From Bradyrhizobium huanghuaihaiense (lineage in GTDB: Bacteria; Pseudomonadota; Alphaproteobacteria; Rhizobiales; Xanthobacteraceae): a DNA stretch of 64,000 bases. This document shows, piece after piece, positions 41,392 to 50,071 of this stretch. The stretch's first letter is position 1. Each line of letters starts with the position of its first letter. A program made the translations under genes and the position numbers. The stretch covers positions 1 through 64,000 of the forward strand of contig NZ_VLLA01000017.1 of the NCBI RefSeq assembly GCF_007830635.1. Reading direction: 5' to 3'. The notes beneath the pieces were generated by a model. It did not search any database. It saw only the letters and a list, made by a program, of their open reading frames with translations, and was not told where the DNA came from.

Positions 41392-42689
41392 CCGAATGCC
41401 TTCACGGTTGCCGAAACATTCGCGGCGCAGAGCGCCTGATCGAGATCCGCGAGGATGTCGTCGATGTGCTCAATTCCGACGCTCAGCCTGATCATCTCGG
41501 GTCGCACGCCGGCCTTCTCCTGCTCTTCGACTGACATTTGCCGGTGCGTTGTCGACGCGGGGTGGCAGGCCAGCGTCTTCGCATCGCCTATGTTGACCAG
41601 CCGCTTACAGAGCTTCAGCCTGTCGTAGAACCGCTTGCCCGCCTCGAAGCCTCCGGCGACACCAAACGTCAGCAGCGAACACGCACGACCATCGAGATAC
41701 TTCTGCGTTAGCGCAAAATAGGGACTGTCGTGGAGGCCCGCGTAATTCACCCACCCGACACGACCGTCGTTGCGCAGGAATCGCGCGACCTTTGCGCCAT
41801 TCTCGACGTGCCGCTCGATCCGAAGCGCGACGGTTTCGATGCCCTGGAGCAGCAGGAAAGCGTTCATCGGCGCAAGCACGGCACCTGTGGTTCTCTGGGA
41901 AACGGCGCGGCAACGCGCGATGTAGGCAGCGGCTCCGTAGCGCTCGGTAAAGACCAGGCCGTGGTACGATTTCTCCGGCTCGTTCATCATCGGGAAGCGC
42001 CGACGATGCTCCGTCCAGGGGAACCTGCCGCTGTCGATGATAATTCCACCGAGCGTCGTGCCATGCCCGCCCATGAATTTCGTAAGCGACTCCACAACGA
42101 TGTCAGCGCCGTACTCGATCGGCCTGAGAAGGATCGGTGTCGGCACGGTGTTGTCGACGATCAGGGGAACGCCGTGCCGGTGCGCCACCTCAGCCATCGC
42201 CTGGATGTCGCAGACGTTTCCGGCCGGATTTCCGACGCTCTCACAGAACACTGCCCGTGTATCGTCGTCGATCAGCCGTTCGACGCTCTCCGGCCGGTCG
42301 TCTTCCGAAAAGCGGACGGCAATGCCCTGCCTCGGCAGGATGTGCGCGAACAGCGTATGCGTGGTGCCGTAGAGCTGCGGGACCGAGATGATATTGGAGC
42401 CCATCTCGGCGATGTTGACGACCGCATAGTTCACCGCGGCCTGCCCACAGGCAACGCTGAGTGCCTCGATGCCTCCTTCAAGAGCGGCAACGCGCTTTTC
42501 CAGCACAGCGTTGGTTGGATTGCCGATCCGGGTATAGCGGAAGCCGTCGACTTCGAGGTTGAAGAGCGCCGCTCCATGGTCGGCGCTGTCGAATGCATAG
42601 GCGGCCGTCTGGTAGATCGGCACGGCAACGGCCTTCGTTGCCGGATCGTCTTCGAAGCCGCCATGGACGGCGACAGTCTCTCTTCTCAT
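41388..42689 (-). CDS. O-acylhomoserine sulfhydrylase-like PLP enzyme (MetY family)
   Basis: A 433-residue Cys/Met-metabolism PLP enzyme of the MetY length class. The PLP lysine is Lys204 in VVESLTKFMGGHG; YTRIGNPTNAVLE and the LIVDNTVPTP Asp loop are also present. MetY enzymes replace the acyl group of O-acetyl- or O-succinylhomoserine with sulfide or a thiol, giving homocysteine or a thioether. ATG 42689 was chosen from the conserved family start; the longer frame is shadow sequence. It sits between the MetA-like gene (overlap) and the aa:CP ligase (32 bases). This suggests a supply of a sulfur-containing amino acid to the carrier system, which is inference. Confidence 0.88.
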   Translation of the reverse strand: MRRETVAVHGGFEDDPATKAVAVPIYQTAAYAFDSADHGAALFNLEVDGFRYTRIGNPTNAVLEKRVAALEGGIEALSVACGQAAVNYAVVNIAEMGSNIISVPQLYGTTHTLFAHILPRQGIAVRFSEDDRPESVERLIDDDTRAVFCESVGNPAGNVCDIQAMAEVAHRHGVPLIVDNTVPTPILLRPIEYGADIVVESLTKFMGGHGTTLGGIIIDSGRFPWTEHRRRFPMMNEPEKSYHGLVFTERYGAAAYIARCRAVSQRTTGAVLAPMNAFLLLQGIETVALRIERHVENGAKVARFLRNDGRVGWVNYAGLHDSPYFALTQKYLDGRACSLLTFGVAGGFEAGKRFYDRLKLCKRLVNIGDAKTLACHPASTTHRQMSVEEQEKAGVRPEMIRLSVGIEHIDDILADLDQALCAANVSATVKAFG

Positions 42690-42721
42690 GGTAGCTGGCC
42701 CTTCGGCTCTCCTGCCCCGGG

Positions 42722-43726
42722 CTAGCTCCCGACTTCCCTGGCGCATCGGACCTCCTCGCTTGCTGAAGGTGCTCGGCCGTCGGTCTGCGCGAAGCCCAGC
42801 AGTTCGCGCACTGCGGTCGGCCACAGGTCGACGTCTTTGCCGTGGGTATGAAACATGGCGACGGCCAGACGATCCATTCCGAACGCCACGCAGGCTGTGT
42901 GGGCCGGCTCGGAGGCTGCATCGACAATGCCCCAGGTCGTGCCGAAATGATCCCGATGGTAGTTGAAGCTCATGCAGGCAGTCGGTTGCTCCTCGGAGCG
43001 CAGCGGCACCAGCAGTTCGAACTTCAGCGACTGCTGCTTCTGGCTTACCGCCATCATCTGGCCGACCCGGCCGAAGAACGGGTCGTTGGCATGGTCGACC
43101 CTGAAGGTTAGCCCGAGATCCCGTGCAATCGTCTGCGCACGTATGATCCAACGCTCCCGGAACGCCGAGACGTGATCCGCACTGCCGATGCAGACGAATT
43201 CCCGCATTCGGAAGGACTGCAGCCGGTCGAGGTGGCGTGAAGGTTCGCGGCGGAAACAGTCGGCGGCCACGTCGAAGCTCCAGCCGCCGGCCGGCACGGG
43301 CCCTCGGCTCGCCGCGATCGGATAGACCGGATAGCAGGCGGCCGGCGACAGCACGAGGTCGGCGGGCGATAGCGACGTGGTCCAGTCGCCGCCGGCATCG
43401 AAGCGGCTGACCGCCGCGTCAATCTCGCTTTCCATGCCGTGCAAGCCACAGACGCAGCCGAGGAGATTGGGAAAGCTCTTCAGGTAACCCGACCTCTCGA
43501 GCTGGGCGCGATTCATGACGGGCGGAAAACGCATCACCTCGGTGTTCGGGTCGCGATTCCGTGAGATCACCGCGGCGATCCGCTCCACGACGTCTTCGTA
43601 GAGCGCGGTGCGGCCATAGACGCCGGGAGATCCCATCTCGTGGAAAAGCGCATCGGCAAGATGGTCCAACGGATCGGCTTTAGGTTGAGTGGAGAGCGCC
43701 GGTGCTTCAACAATGGCGAAGTTCAT
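42722..43726 (-). CDS. Amino acid:[carrier protein] ligase (SerRS-like, Bll0957 type)
   Basis: A 334-residue homologue of the catalytic core of atypical seryl-tRNA synthetases without the tRNA-binding arm. The class II motifs are visible: motif 2 FRREPSRHLDRLQSFRMREF and motif 3 FGMDRLAVAMF. Cys131, Glu176 and Cys279 fall where the Bradyrhizobium aa:CP ligases bind their zinc. In that family the enzyme activates glycine or alanine with ATP and loads it onto the phosphopantetheine of a small carrier protein instead of tRNA. The likely acceptor is the carrier protein at 45222-45491. It lies 24 bases after the acyl-CoA dehydrogenase gene. The amino acid specificity cannot be read with certainty. 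Confidence 0.92.
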   Translation of the reverse strand: MNFAIVEAPALSTQPKADPLDHLADALFHEMGSPGVYGRTALYEDVVERIAAVISRNRDPNTEVMRFPPVMNRAQLERSGYLKSFPNLLGCVCGLHGMESEIDAAVSRFDAGGDWTTSLSPADLVLSPAACYPVYPIAASRGPVPAGGWSFDVAADCFRREPSRHLDRLQSFRMREFVCIGSADHVSAFRERWIIRAQTIARDLGLTFRVDHANDPFFGRVGQMMAVSQKQQSLKFELLVPLRSEEQPTACMSFNYHRDHFGTTWGIVDAASEPAHTACVAFGMDRLAVAMFHTHGKDVDLWPTAVRELLGFAQTDGRAPSASEEVRCAREVGS

Positions 43727-43750
43727 CAGGCCTTTCCTTTCAGAAAAAAA

Positions 43751-44977
43751 TCAATCGCACAGAGAGTCAGGAATCGTGCTCATGAGCGTCGCCGGCCCGA
43801 TGCTGGCGAGGATGCGATCGTTGTTGATCATGATCGGAGCGGAAAGCACGTCCCGCAGGTGGCGTCCGATACTTACGTCGGTGTCGTTGCGGTAACCGGA
43901 CAGGCCGCAGGTGCGCATCGCGTGCATGACGGTCGTAACCGCAAGCTCGGAGGCCTCCACCTTGAGAAGATTGATCGAGGACTGGAAGTCCACGGACGAC
44001 AGCGCGCGCACGTCTCGTCCGCGGGCTTCGTAGAACTGCAGACTAGCCGCAATGACGGCGCGCAATTTCGTCAGGGTCATCCTGGCGGCGGTGAAGTGCG
44101 CCGCGGCAGGAGGCGTATTGCCGCCCGACCCGCGAGCGGCCTTGCGGACGAAGAGCTGCGCCCGGTCCACCGCCGCCGCCGCGATTCCCGCCCAGACCGA
44201 AGACCAGCACAGATGAGCGACGGGCGTCATCGTCTGCGCATGGATCTTTTCGTATGCCACGGGGAATATCTGGTCCGCAGTTCCCCGGAAATCCAGCTTG
44301 AAGCCTGCGCTGCAGGTCCCGCGCATGCCGAGCGTCTCCCAACCCAGAGTGCGCTCCAACGTATAATTGTCACGGGTGATGGCCAGCAGCACTTGATCGG
44401 ATCCGGCAGCGGATTCGGAGCGGCGGGCGACAGTGATGATGCCGTCCGCCTCGGCGCCGTACGAAATCACCGTCGCATCGCGCACCAGCGAAATCTCGGT
44501 GCCTGCGCGCTCCACTGCGGCGGAGCTGAAGCGTATGTTTCCGCCGTTCTGACCTTCGGTGGTCGACGATGCCAGCAGCAGCTGCTCGGCAGCCACGCGT
44601 CGCATGAGACCTTCGTGCCACCCGCTATCCGCCCCGTGGCGAACCAGGCACGCGACCTTGGTCTGATGCATCGCAAAGATCATCCCGACCGAAGCGCAGG
44701 CCCGGCCGAGCGCGTAGCACATGTCGGCGACCTCGGAAATCGACGCCCCCTCCCCGCCGAACTCGATCGGAATCTGAGCTCCCAGAAGTCTTTCCTTCCG
44801 CGCCGCGTCGATCGCCGTCCGCGGAAAGCGCGCCTCGCGATCGACCCCTTCTGCCTCCGCCGCAGCGACCTCCGCGACATTTGCCGTTCGCCGTTGGAAC
44901 GAGGATTCGGCGGGAGAGAAGGCAATTCGACCAATTTCGGTGGCGCTGTTGCGGAACTGAACTTCCTGCACAGTCAT
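43751..44977 (-). CDS. Acyl-CoA dehydrogenase-family flavoprotein
   Basis: A 408-residue acyl-CoA dehydrogenase-fold protein: an N-terminal helical domain, a middle beta domain with TLGWETLGMRGTCSAGFKLD, and a C-terminal helical domain ending in GLSGYRNDTDVSIGRHLRDVLSAPIM. In carrier-protein clusters such enzymes oxidise aminoacyl thioesters, as in prolyl-carrier-protein oxidation to pyrrole. First gene of the leftward arm, followed closely by the aa:CP ligase. Here it would dehydrogenate an aminoacyl thioester made by its neighbour; substrate not established. Confidence 0.85.
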   Translation of the reverse strand: MTVQEVQFRNSATEIGRIAFSPAESSFQRRTANVAEVAAAEAEGVDREARFPRTAIDAARKERLLGAQIPIEFGGEGASISEVADMCYALGRACASVGMIFAMHQTKVACLVRHGADSGWHEGLMRRVAAEQLLLASSTTEGQNGGNIRFSSAAVERAGTEISLVRDATVISYGAEADGIITVARRSESAAGSDQVLLAITRDNYTLERTLGWETLGMRGTCSAGFKLDFRGTADQIFPVAYEKIHAQTMTPVAHLCWSSVWAGIAAAAVDRAQLFVRKAARGSGGNTPPAAAHFTAARMTLTKLRAVIAASLQFYEARGRDVRALSSVDFQSSINLLKVEASELAVTTVMHAMRTCGLSGYRNDTDVSIGRHLRDVLSAPIMINNDRILASIGPATLMSTIPDSLCD

Positions 44978-45221
44978 GGGCCAGAGCCTCCCGCTTCATG
45001 GTTGTCATGATTGGACGTTGCGAGCCGGGTCGAGACGGATTCCGATGAAAAGCCGACAACTAACCCACTTCCCTCGCCGCGTCGTTGGCGCAGAAGTGGG
45101 TATCAGGAAGCTTCCGCTCCCGGGCGAGGTACCTCTGAAGCAGAGCTATTGGCCGAAGTTACAGTTGGGTATCGTCGCCCTTCATGTGATCACGCCTGGC
45201 CACGGCAGGAGACCGGCTGAA
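44978..45221. promoter_or_regulatory. Divergent promoter region of the carrier-protein cluster
   Basis: 244 bases separate the divergent starts of the acyl-CoA dehydrogenase and carrier-protein genes, so promoters for both arms must lie here. A partial CAACTAA (about 45056) resembles the left half of the shared motif at 2-14 kb, but the rest does not match. No operator could be assigned with confidence. Confidence 0.4.
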
Positions 45222-45491
45222 ATGCACGACTTTGCCGTCAACGTTCAGAACCGCGTTCTATCGGTCGTCAGGAGCGTCCTCCAGCAGAACGCAATCATCG
45301 CTGAGGTCCACCCGGAGTCGCGACTCGTGGACATTGGGCTGAGCTCGATGGGCATGGTCGAGTTGATGCTCAAGGTCGAAGCCGAGTTCGATCTCATCCT
45401 TCCCCAACTCGAGATCACACCCGAAAACTTCCAATCGGTGAAGGCGATGGAGCGGATGATCCTCAACCAGCTCGGATCCGGGTCGGGATGA
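45222..45491 (+). CDS. Carrier protein 1 (likely partner of the aa:CP ligase)
   Basis: An 89-residue acyl/peptidyl carrier protein. The phosphopantetheine site is the second Ser of DIGLSSMGMVELML, with Ser replacing the usual Asp of GxDSL. The predicted helices match the four-helix fold. ATG 45222 follows CAGGAG at about ten bases; a longer frame upstream is non-coding in appearance. The stop overlaps the start of the next ligase gene (ATGA). It is divergent from the aa:CP ligase and is the most probable acceptor of the activated amino acid. Confidence 0.87.
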   Translation: MHDFAVNVQNRVLSVVRSVLQQNAIIAEVHPESRLVDIGLSSMGMVELMLKVEAEFDLILPQLEITPENFQSVKAMERMILNQLGSGSG

Positions 45492-47398
45492 AGCCAGTTG
45501 AACAAAGGTTGTGCTTCGAGAGCCAAGCGAGCCGCATCGAGCGGGTGCGCGAGGATACCGATCCAGCCCGGCCGCATGAGCAATCCATAAACAAAGCCGC
45601 GATTCAGCACGCGACCAGACGCGAGGCTCCGCGCCGCTCCGCCGCCAAGACCTGGCTGCAAGCCATCGCACTGACCGCACGGCTCGAAGCCCAGCCGCAT
45701 CGTCTGTTCGCCGACATCGTCGAGGATTGGGCACAACGGCAGCCCGGGCGGCCCGCCTTGCTCTCGGATGGCCAATCCTTCACCTACGGCGAACTCACCG
45801 ACCGGATCAACCGGTATGCGCGTTGGGCACGGCACCTTGGCCTTCAGGAGGGCCGCACCGTCTGCCTCCTTGCACCGAACCGGCCGGACTATCTCGCCTG
45901 CTGGCTCGGTATCAGCAGCGTCGGCGGAACGGTGGCGCTGATCAACACCAGGCTGGTCGGCCGGTCGCTCGCCCACTGTATCGATGTCGCTCATGCCGAT
46001 CACCTCATCCTGGCTGCCGATTGCGTGGACGCCTTCGAGGGCGCCCGTCCCCACCTGCACCGCGTGCCGCAATGCTGGAGCCTTGGCACCGGCGATCGAC
46101 GCGACGATCTGGATGCGGCGCTCGCCGCCTTCGAACCACGACCGCTGTCCTCCGCCGAACGTGGCGACGTCACGATCGATGAACGCGCGCTCCTCATTTA
46201 CACCTCGGGCACCACCGGCCTGCCGAAGGCGGCGAACGTCAGTCATCGCCGCGTTCTTGCCTGGGGCGGGTGGTTTGCCGGACTGACGGACGCGTCCACC
46301 GACGATCGCCTCTACGATTGCCTGCCGCTCCATCACGCCGTGGGTGGCGTCGCGGCTCCCTGCAGCATGCTCTGCGCGGGCGGTTCTGTCGCGATTGCGG
46401 AGAAATTTTCCGCCGGCAGATTCTGGCGCGACATCGAGCGCTTCGACTGTACCGTCTTCCAGTACATTGGCGAGCTCTGCCGCTATTTGCTGAAGGCGCC
46501 AGCATCCGAACAAGAGACGCGGCACCGGCTGCGGCTGGCTGTCGGCAACGGATTGCGCCGCGACATCTGGGAGACGTTCGCCAACCGGTTCGCGATTCCG
46601 CAGATCCTCGAATTCTATGCCGCAACCGAAGGCAATTTTTCGCTGTTCAACGTGGATGGAAAGCCGGGTGCGATCGGCCGAATACCGCCGGTTCTGGCGC
46701 ATCGCTTTCCAACCTCGATCGTCAAGGTCGATGCTGACAGCGGCAGCCCAGTCCGTAACGAGGCCGGGCTCTGCATCGCGTGCGCCCCCGGCGAGACCGG
46801 CGAGGCTGTCGGACGTATTGGCAAGGCCAATTCCGACGGCCGCCCTTTCGAGGGCTACACGGATCCTGCCGAGACCAAGAAGAAGATTTTACGCGACGTC
46901 TTCGCAATGGGGGATGCCTGGTTCCGCAGTGGAGATCTGATGATGCGCGACGCGCAGGGCTACCTCCACTTCATCGACCGCGTCGGCGACACCTTTCGCT
47001 GGAAGGGCGAGAACGTCGCAACCAGCGAGGTGAGCGACGCAATCGCGGACTGCCCCGGCGTTCTCGACGCCTCGACGTATGGAGTTGCGGTGTCCGGGAC
47101 CGACGGCCGCGCCGGCATGGTGGCCCTAGTGGTGGACCCAAATTTCGATTTCGGAATACTCAGAGAACATCTTTCGTGTCGCCTGCCGCCTTACGCAATC
47201 CCGGCTTTCGTCAGGTTATGCCCGGCGCTGGATACGACCGACACTTTCAGGAAGAAGAAGCAGCGATTGATCAGCGAGGGGTTCGATCCTTCGGTCGTAG
47301 GTGATCCCCTGTTCGTGCGCGATCCAGCAACCGGTCGCTATCGTTCGATCGACCGGGCCGTCTACGCGCGCATCATCGAGGGCGCAATCAGGCTCTAA
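45488..47398 (+). CDS. AMP-forming acyl-CoA/acyl-carrier ligase, FATP-like
   Basis: A 636-residue member of the very-long-chain acyl-CoA synthetase/FATP branch of the ANL superfamily. AMP-binding P-loop YTSGTTGLPKAAN, then EFYAATEGNFSLFN, WFRSGDLM and DRVGDTFRWKGENVAT. The first 60 residues are Arg/Ala-rich and may be an extension or belong to a later start. It makes an acyl-adenylate and transfers the acyl group to CoA or to a carrier thiol. Being overlapped by carrier protein 1 and followed 35 bases later by carrier protein 2, it probably loads one of them with a carboxylic acid. Substrate unknown. Confidence 0.85.
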   Translation: MKPVEQRLCFESQASRIERVREDTDPARPHEQSINKAAIQHATRREAPRRSAAKTWLQAIALTARLEAQPHRLFADIVEDWAQRQPGRPALLSDGQSFTYGELTDRINRYARWARHLGLQEGRTVCLLAPNRPDYLACWLGISSVGGTVALINTRLVGRSLAHCIDVAHADHLILAADCVDAFEGARPHLHRVPQCWSLGTGDRRDDLDAALAAFEPRPLSSAERGDVTIDERALLIYTSGTTGLPKAANVSHRRVLAWGGWFAGLTDASTDDRLYDCLPLHHAVGGVAAPCSMLCAGGSVAIAEKFSAGRFWRDIERFDCTVFQYIGELCRYLLKAPASEQETRHRLRLAVGNGLRRDIWETFANRFAIPQILEFYAATEGNFSLFNVDGKPGAIGRIPPVLAHRFPTSIVKVDADSGSPVRNEAGLCIACAPGETGEAVGRIGKANSDGRPFEGYTDPAETKKKILRDVFAMGDAWFRSGDLMMRDAQGYLHFIDRVGDTFRWKGENVATSEVSDAIADCPGVLDASTYGVAVSGTDGRAGMVALVVDPNFDFGILREHLSCRLPPYAIPAFVRLCPALDTTDTFRKKKQRLISEGFDPSVVGDPLFVRDPATGRYRSIDRAVYARIIEGAIRL

Positions 47399-47433
47399 CA
47401 TCGGCCCGGAAGCCGAAATGGGAGGTGTTTATC

Positions 47434-47679
47434 ATGTCGGTCAGAACGAAGATCTTCTCCGCGATGAAGCAGATCGCCGAAGAACAGAAAGTCACGCTTC
47501 CACCGCTTCAGGACGACCTGTCCCTGAACGAAACCGGATTCGATTCGCTGGCTTTCGCCATCCTGGTTGCAAGGCTGGAGGACGAACTCGGCGCCGATCC
47601 CTTCACTGTCGCCGAGGATGCAGCCTTCCCGTCTACCCTTGGCGAATTCATCAGAGCCTACGAGAATGTTCCCGCCTGA
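47434..47679 (+). CDS. Carrier protein 2
   Basis: An 81-residue acyl carrier protein with the classical phosphopantetheine site GFDSLAFAILVARLEDELG and an FPSTLGEFI third helix. ATG 47434 has GGAGG eight bases upstream. Its 3' end overlaps the next ligase gene by 14 bases. The site is standard (DSL), unlike carrier protein 1 (SSM), so the two carriers probably have different loading enzymes. Confidence 0.9.
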   Translation: MSVRTKIFSAMKQIAEEQKVTLPPLQDDLSLNETGFDSLAFAILVARLEDELGADPFTVAEDAAFPSTLGEFIRAYENVPA

Positions 47680-49051
47680 CAGCATCGCGCTGCGCCACTA
47701 CCTTGGCCGGGGGCCGAAAGACCGCACGATTTCCGATGCCCGGCACAGTGTATTGCTGACCGACATTATCGAGCACAGCGGCCTGACTGGCGGATGTTGC
47801 GAGTTATCCGGTCGCTCGGTGCTGATTGCGACATCGCGACAGCTGTTCGCCGCGCTTGCAATGATCGAGCTCGACGGCGTCGCACGCCGCATGCTTCTAT
47901 GCCCGCCCGATCTCGATTGGGAGCGCCTGCAGGCTCTGGTTGAGCAGGCCGGGATCGACACCATCGTCACCGATCAACCGCTATCCGGATACTGTGCTGA
48001 ACGATGCAGTGTTCTCGGCATCGACCTGCCTGAACGGAGGGCCGCAGGACGGACGGTCGATCATGCGACTGAATGGTTAATGCTGACCTCGGGGACGTCG
48101 GGGCTGCCGAAGATCGTCCGACATACACTCGACGGGCTCGCCGGCGCGATAATTGCCGAGGGGCCTGCGCGTCACAGTGACGCAATCTGGGCAACGTTCT
48201 ACGATATCCGCCGCTATGGCGGCCTGCAGATCCTCCTGCGAGCCGTAATCGGCGGTGGATCGATGGTGCTATCCGAGCCCGGGGAAACCATCGCGGCTCA
48301 TGTGGCGCGGCTGCGCGCCGGCGGCGTCAGCCACATCTCCGGCACACCGTCGCACTGGCGCAAGCTCCTGATGAGCGGCACGGCCGCCAACTTTTCGCCG
48401 CGCTATATCCGCTTGTCCGGCGAAATTGCTGATCAGGCCGTGCTCGACGGCTTGGCCCAGGCATTTCCGCACGCGTCGATCGGGCATGCCTATGCCTCAA
48501 CAGAAGCCGGAGTCGGATTTAGCGTCGACGACGGGCGCGAGGGGTTTCCCGCTCACCTGATCGGGAGAAATCGGGACGGCGTGGAAATGAAGGTCGTCGA
48601 AGGCTCGTTGCGGATCCGCTCCAAGCGTACTGCGCGCGCCTATGTCGGCGCCGATGCGCTGCCGCTCGCCGACGCGGAGGGCTTCGTCGATACTGGCGAT
48701 ATCGTCGAGTTGCGCGGCGATCGATACCATTTCGTCGGCCGGCGAGGCGGCATTATCAATATCGGCGGGCTGAAGGTGCATCCGGAAGAGGTGGAGGCCG
48801 TGATCAATCGTCACGCCTGCGTTCAGATGTCGCGGGCGCGATCGCGCAGGAGCCCGATCACGGGCGCCATCGTGGTTGCCGATGTCGTCCTCACGGGCGG
48901 CACCGATGAGAAGCGCCACGAGACCATCCGCGCAGAGATACTCAGCCGATGCAAGGACGGCCTGGCCGCATGGAAGGTTCCCGCGGTGATCCGTTTCGTC
49001 GAGCGGCTCGAGGTCACGGCAGCGGGGAAACTGGCGCGCACCGATGCGTAA
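47666..49051 (+). CDS. Short AMP-forming ligase (ANL superfamily)
   Basis: A 461-residue adenylating enzyme. P-loop LMLTSGTSGLPKIVRHT, then AYASTEAG, DTGDIVELRG and the hinge/C-terminal RRGGIINIGGLKVHPEEVEAVI. The N-terminal part is shortened relative to typical acyl-CoA ligases. The start overlaps carrier protein 2, suggesting it loads that carrier with a small acid. The C-terminal catalytic lysine region ends in AAGKLARTDA, which fits the family end. Fourth gene of the rightward arm. Confidence 0.85.
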   Translation: MFPPDSIALRHYLGRGPKDRTISDARHSVLLTDIIEHSGLTGGCCELSGRSVLIATSRQLFAALAMIELDGVARRMLLCPPDLDWERLQALVEQAGIDTIVTDQPLSGYCAERCSVLGIDLPERRAAGRTVDHATEWLMLTSGTSGLPKIVRHTLDGLAGAIIAEGPARHSDAIWATFYDIRRYGGLQILLRAVIGGGSMVLSEPGETIAAHVARLRAGGVSHISGTPSHWRKLLMSGTAANFSPRYIRLSGEIADQAVLDGLAQAFPHASIGHAYASTEAGVGFSVDDGREGFPAHLIGRNRDGVEMKVVEGSLRIRSKRTARAYVGADALPLADAEGFVDTGDIVELRGDRYHFVGRRGGIINIGGLKVHPEEVEAVINRHACVQMSRARSRRSPITGAIVVADVVLTGGTDEKRHETIRAEILSRCKDGLAAWKVPAVIRFVERLEVTAAGKLARTDA

Positions 49052-49421
49052 CGTCGTCACCGGCGGCAGCCGCGGTATCGGCCTGATCGCTCGCCGCAGC
49101 GCGCTACGCCACCTGCCCGAGGCTGACGACGTTGCTTCCGTGGTCGAATATCTTCTCGGTGAAGGAGGCCGGAACATCACCGGCACCCTGGTAACAGTCG
49201 ACGCTGGTAACACCGCCTCACTGCTCGATATATTTATCGGCGACCTGGCGCTAGCGCCACGTCAAGTTGGATGCCCCTCCCCGCAGCCTGGACGCAGCTT
49301 GCGCGGTTCAACTCAGCGACACCCCGTCAGATGCCCAAGCATCGTGTTGCAGGCGTTCTCGGCCTCCGCAAGAGTTAGAAATGCCGAACCACCGATCTTG
49401 ATCGCGCCGTTGCCCCCATAG
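49044..49421 (+). pseudogene. SDR (FabG-like) gene with large internal deletion
   Basis: The start overlaps the previous stop, so it was part of the operon. Residues 1-14 are the start of a Rossmann dehydrogenase, NVVTGGSRGIG. Then, in frame, comes the C-terminal end of the same family: RRSALRHLPEADDVASVVEYLLGEGGRNITGTLVTVDAGNTA. About 170-190 residues including the Ser-Tyr-Lys catalytic core are missing. The frame then continues past the normal SDR end into unrelated sequence. The pathway therefore lost a reductase here, or uses one encoded elsewhere. Confidence 0.8.
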
Positions 49422-49567
49422 AGCGGCCGCCACGACGCCACATAGCCCGCGCGTCCATGAAAACCGGCGCCAACCGGGCTCTCGTATGTGATGACAAACG
49501 AAAAGCCGTCGCCGGTCGCGCTCCAGATTTCCATGTCCTCGACGGCACGGTGAAACTCGAGGGACAT
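49313..49567 (-). CDS. Small conserved hypothetical protein
   Basis: An 84-residue frame with protein-like composition: EIWSATGDGFSFVITYE, then GFHGRAGYVASWRP, KIGGSAFLTLAEAENACNTML. It looks like the small single-domain hypothetical proteins frequent in Bradyrhizobium. It has no signal peptide or membrane segment. Its 3' end overlaps the read-through tail of the deleted SDR on the other strand. Function unknown. Confidence 0.6.
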   Translation of the reverse strand: MSLEFHRAVEDMEIWSATGDGFSFVITYESPVGAGFHGRAGYVASWRPLYGGNGAIKIGGSAFLTLAEAENACNTMLGHLTGCR

Positions 49568-50071
49568 TTAGCTGCGCCCCATACTGGCCTTCATCTGAAC
49601 CACAGAGTTATCGTCCTGCCGGCAAGGCCCGAAGGGAGAACGGCCCTGACCACTGGGGGGGCAGGAAGGAAGGCCAGGGCCGCCGCTCCGCAGTTGCCGA
49701 GTTCCAATCGGCATATCTCTGCGATGCTATCTCGAGCCGTTCGCATAGCCCGTGACGACGCTTTACCTGACAGCGGACCACTACGATCGACCCAGAGCCG
49801 CAGATGATGAATGAATAGCCCTCTCTCTCCTTGCATTGGCTGCCATTCCGGATGAACTGACAGTCCTGACGGATTACCCCATTGAGCTTGCGATGGACGC
49901 CGAAGTCGGAGGGCTATCGTGCTCGCGACGGAGACTTGGCCTTGGGCTACCAAAGCGGGCTCCTGGCGCGCTCGCGAGATTCTTTCGGGGCGGGCCGGCG
50001 CATCTGGTCCAGGGCGCCCGCTCATTGCGGTCGGAGGCGTGACCAGGATTTGGCGGACCGCGACGATCCTC
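49568..50071. other. Intergenic stretch, no gene seen
   Basis: About 500 bases between two leftward genes. Overlapping short frames on both strands have no ribosome binding sites or motifs. I found no repeats, hairpins or remnants that I could name. Confidence 0.4.

Noticed and set aside
41730..42725. A 331-codon plus-strand frame opposite the MetY-like gene
   Set aside because: Antisense shadow of a PLP enzyme with an identifiable active-site lysine.
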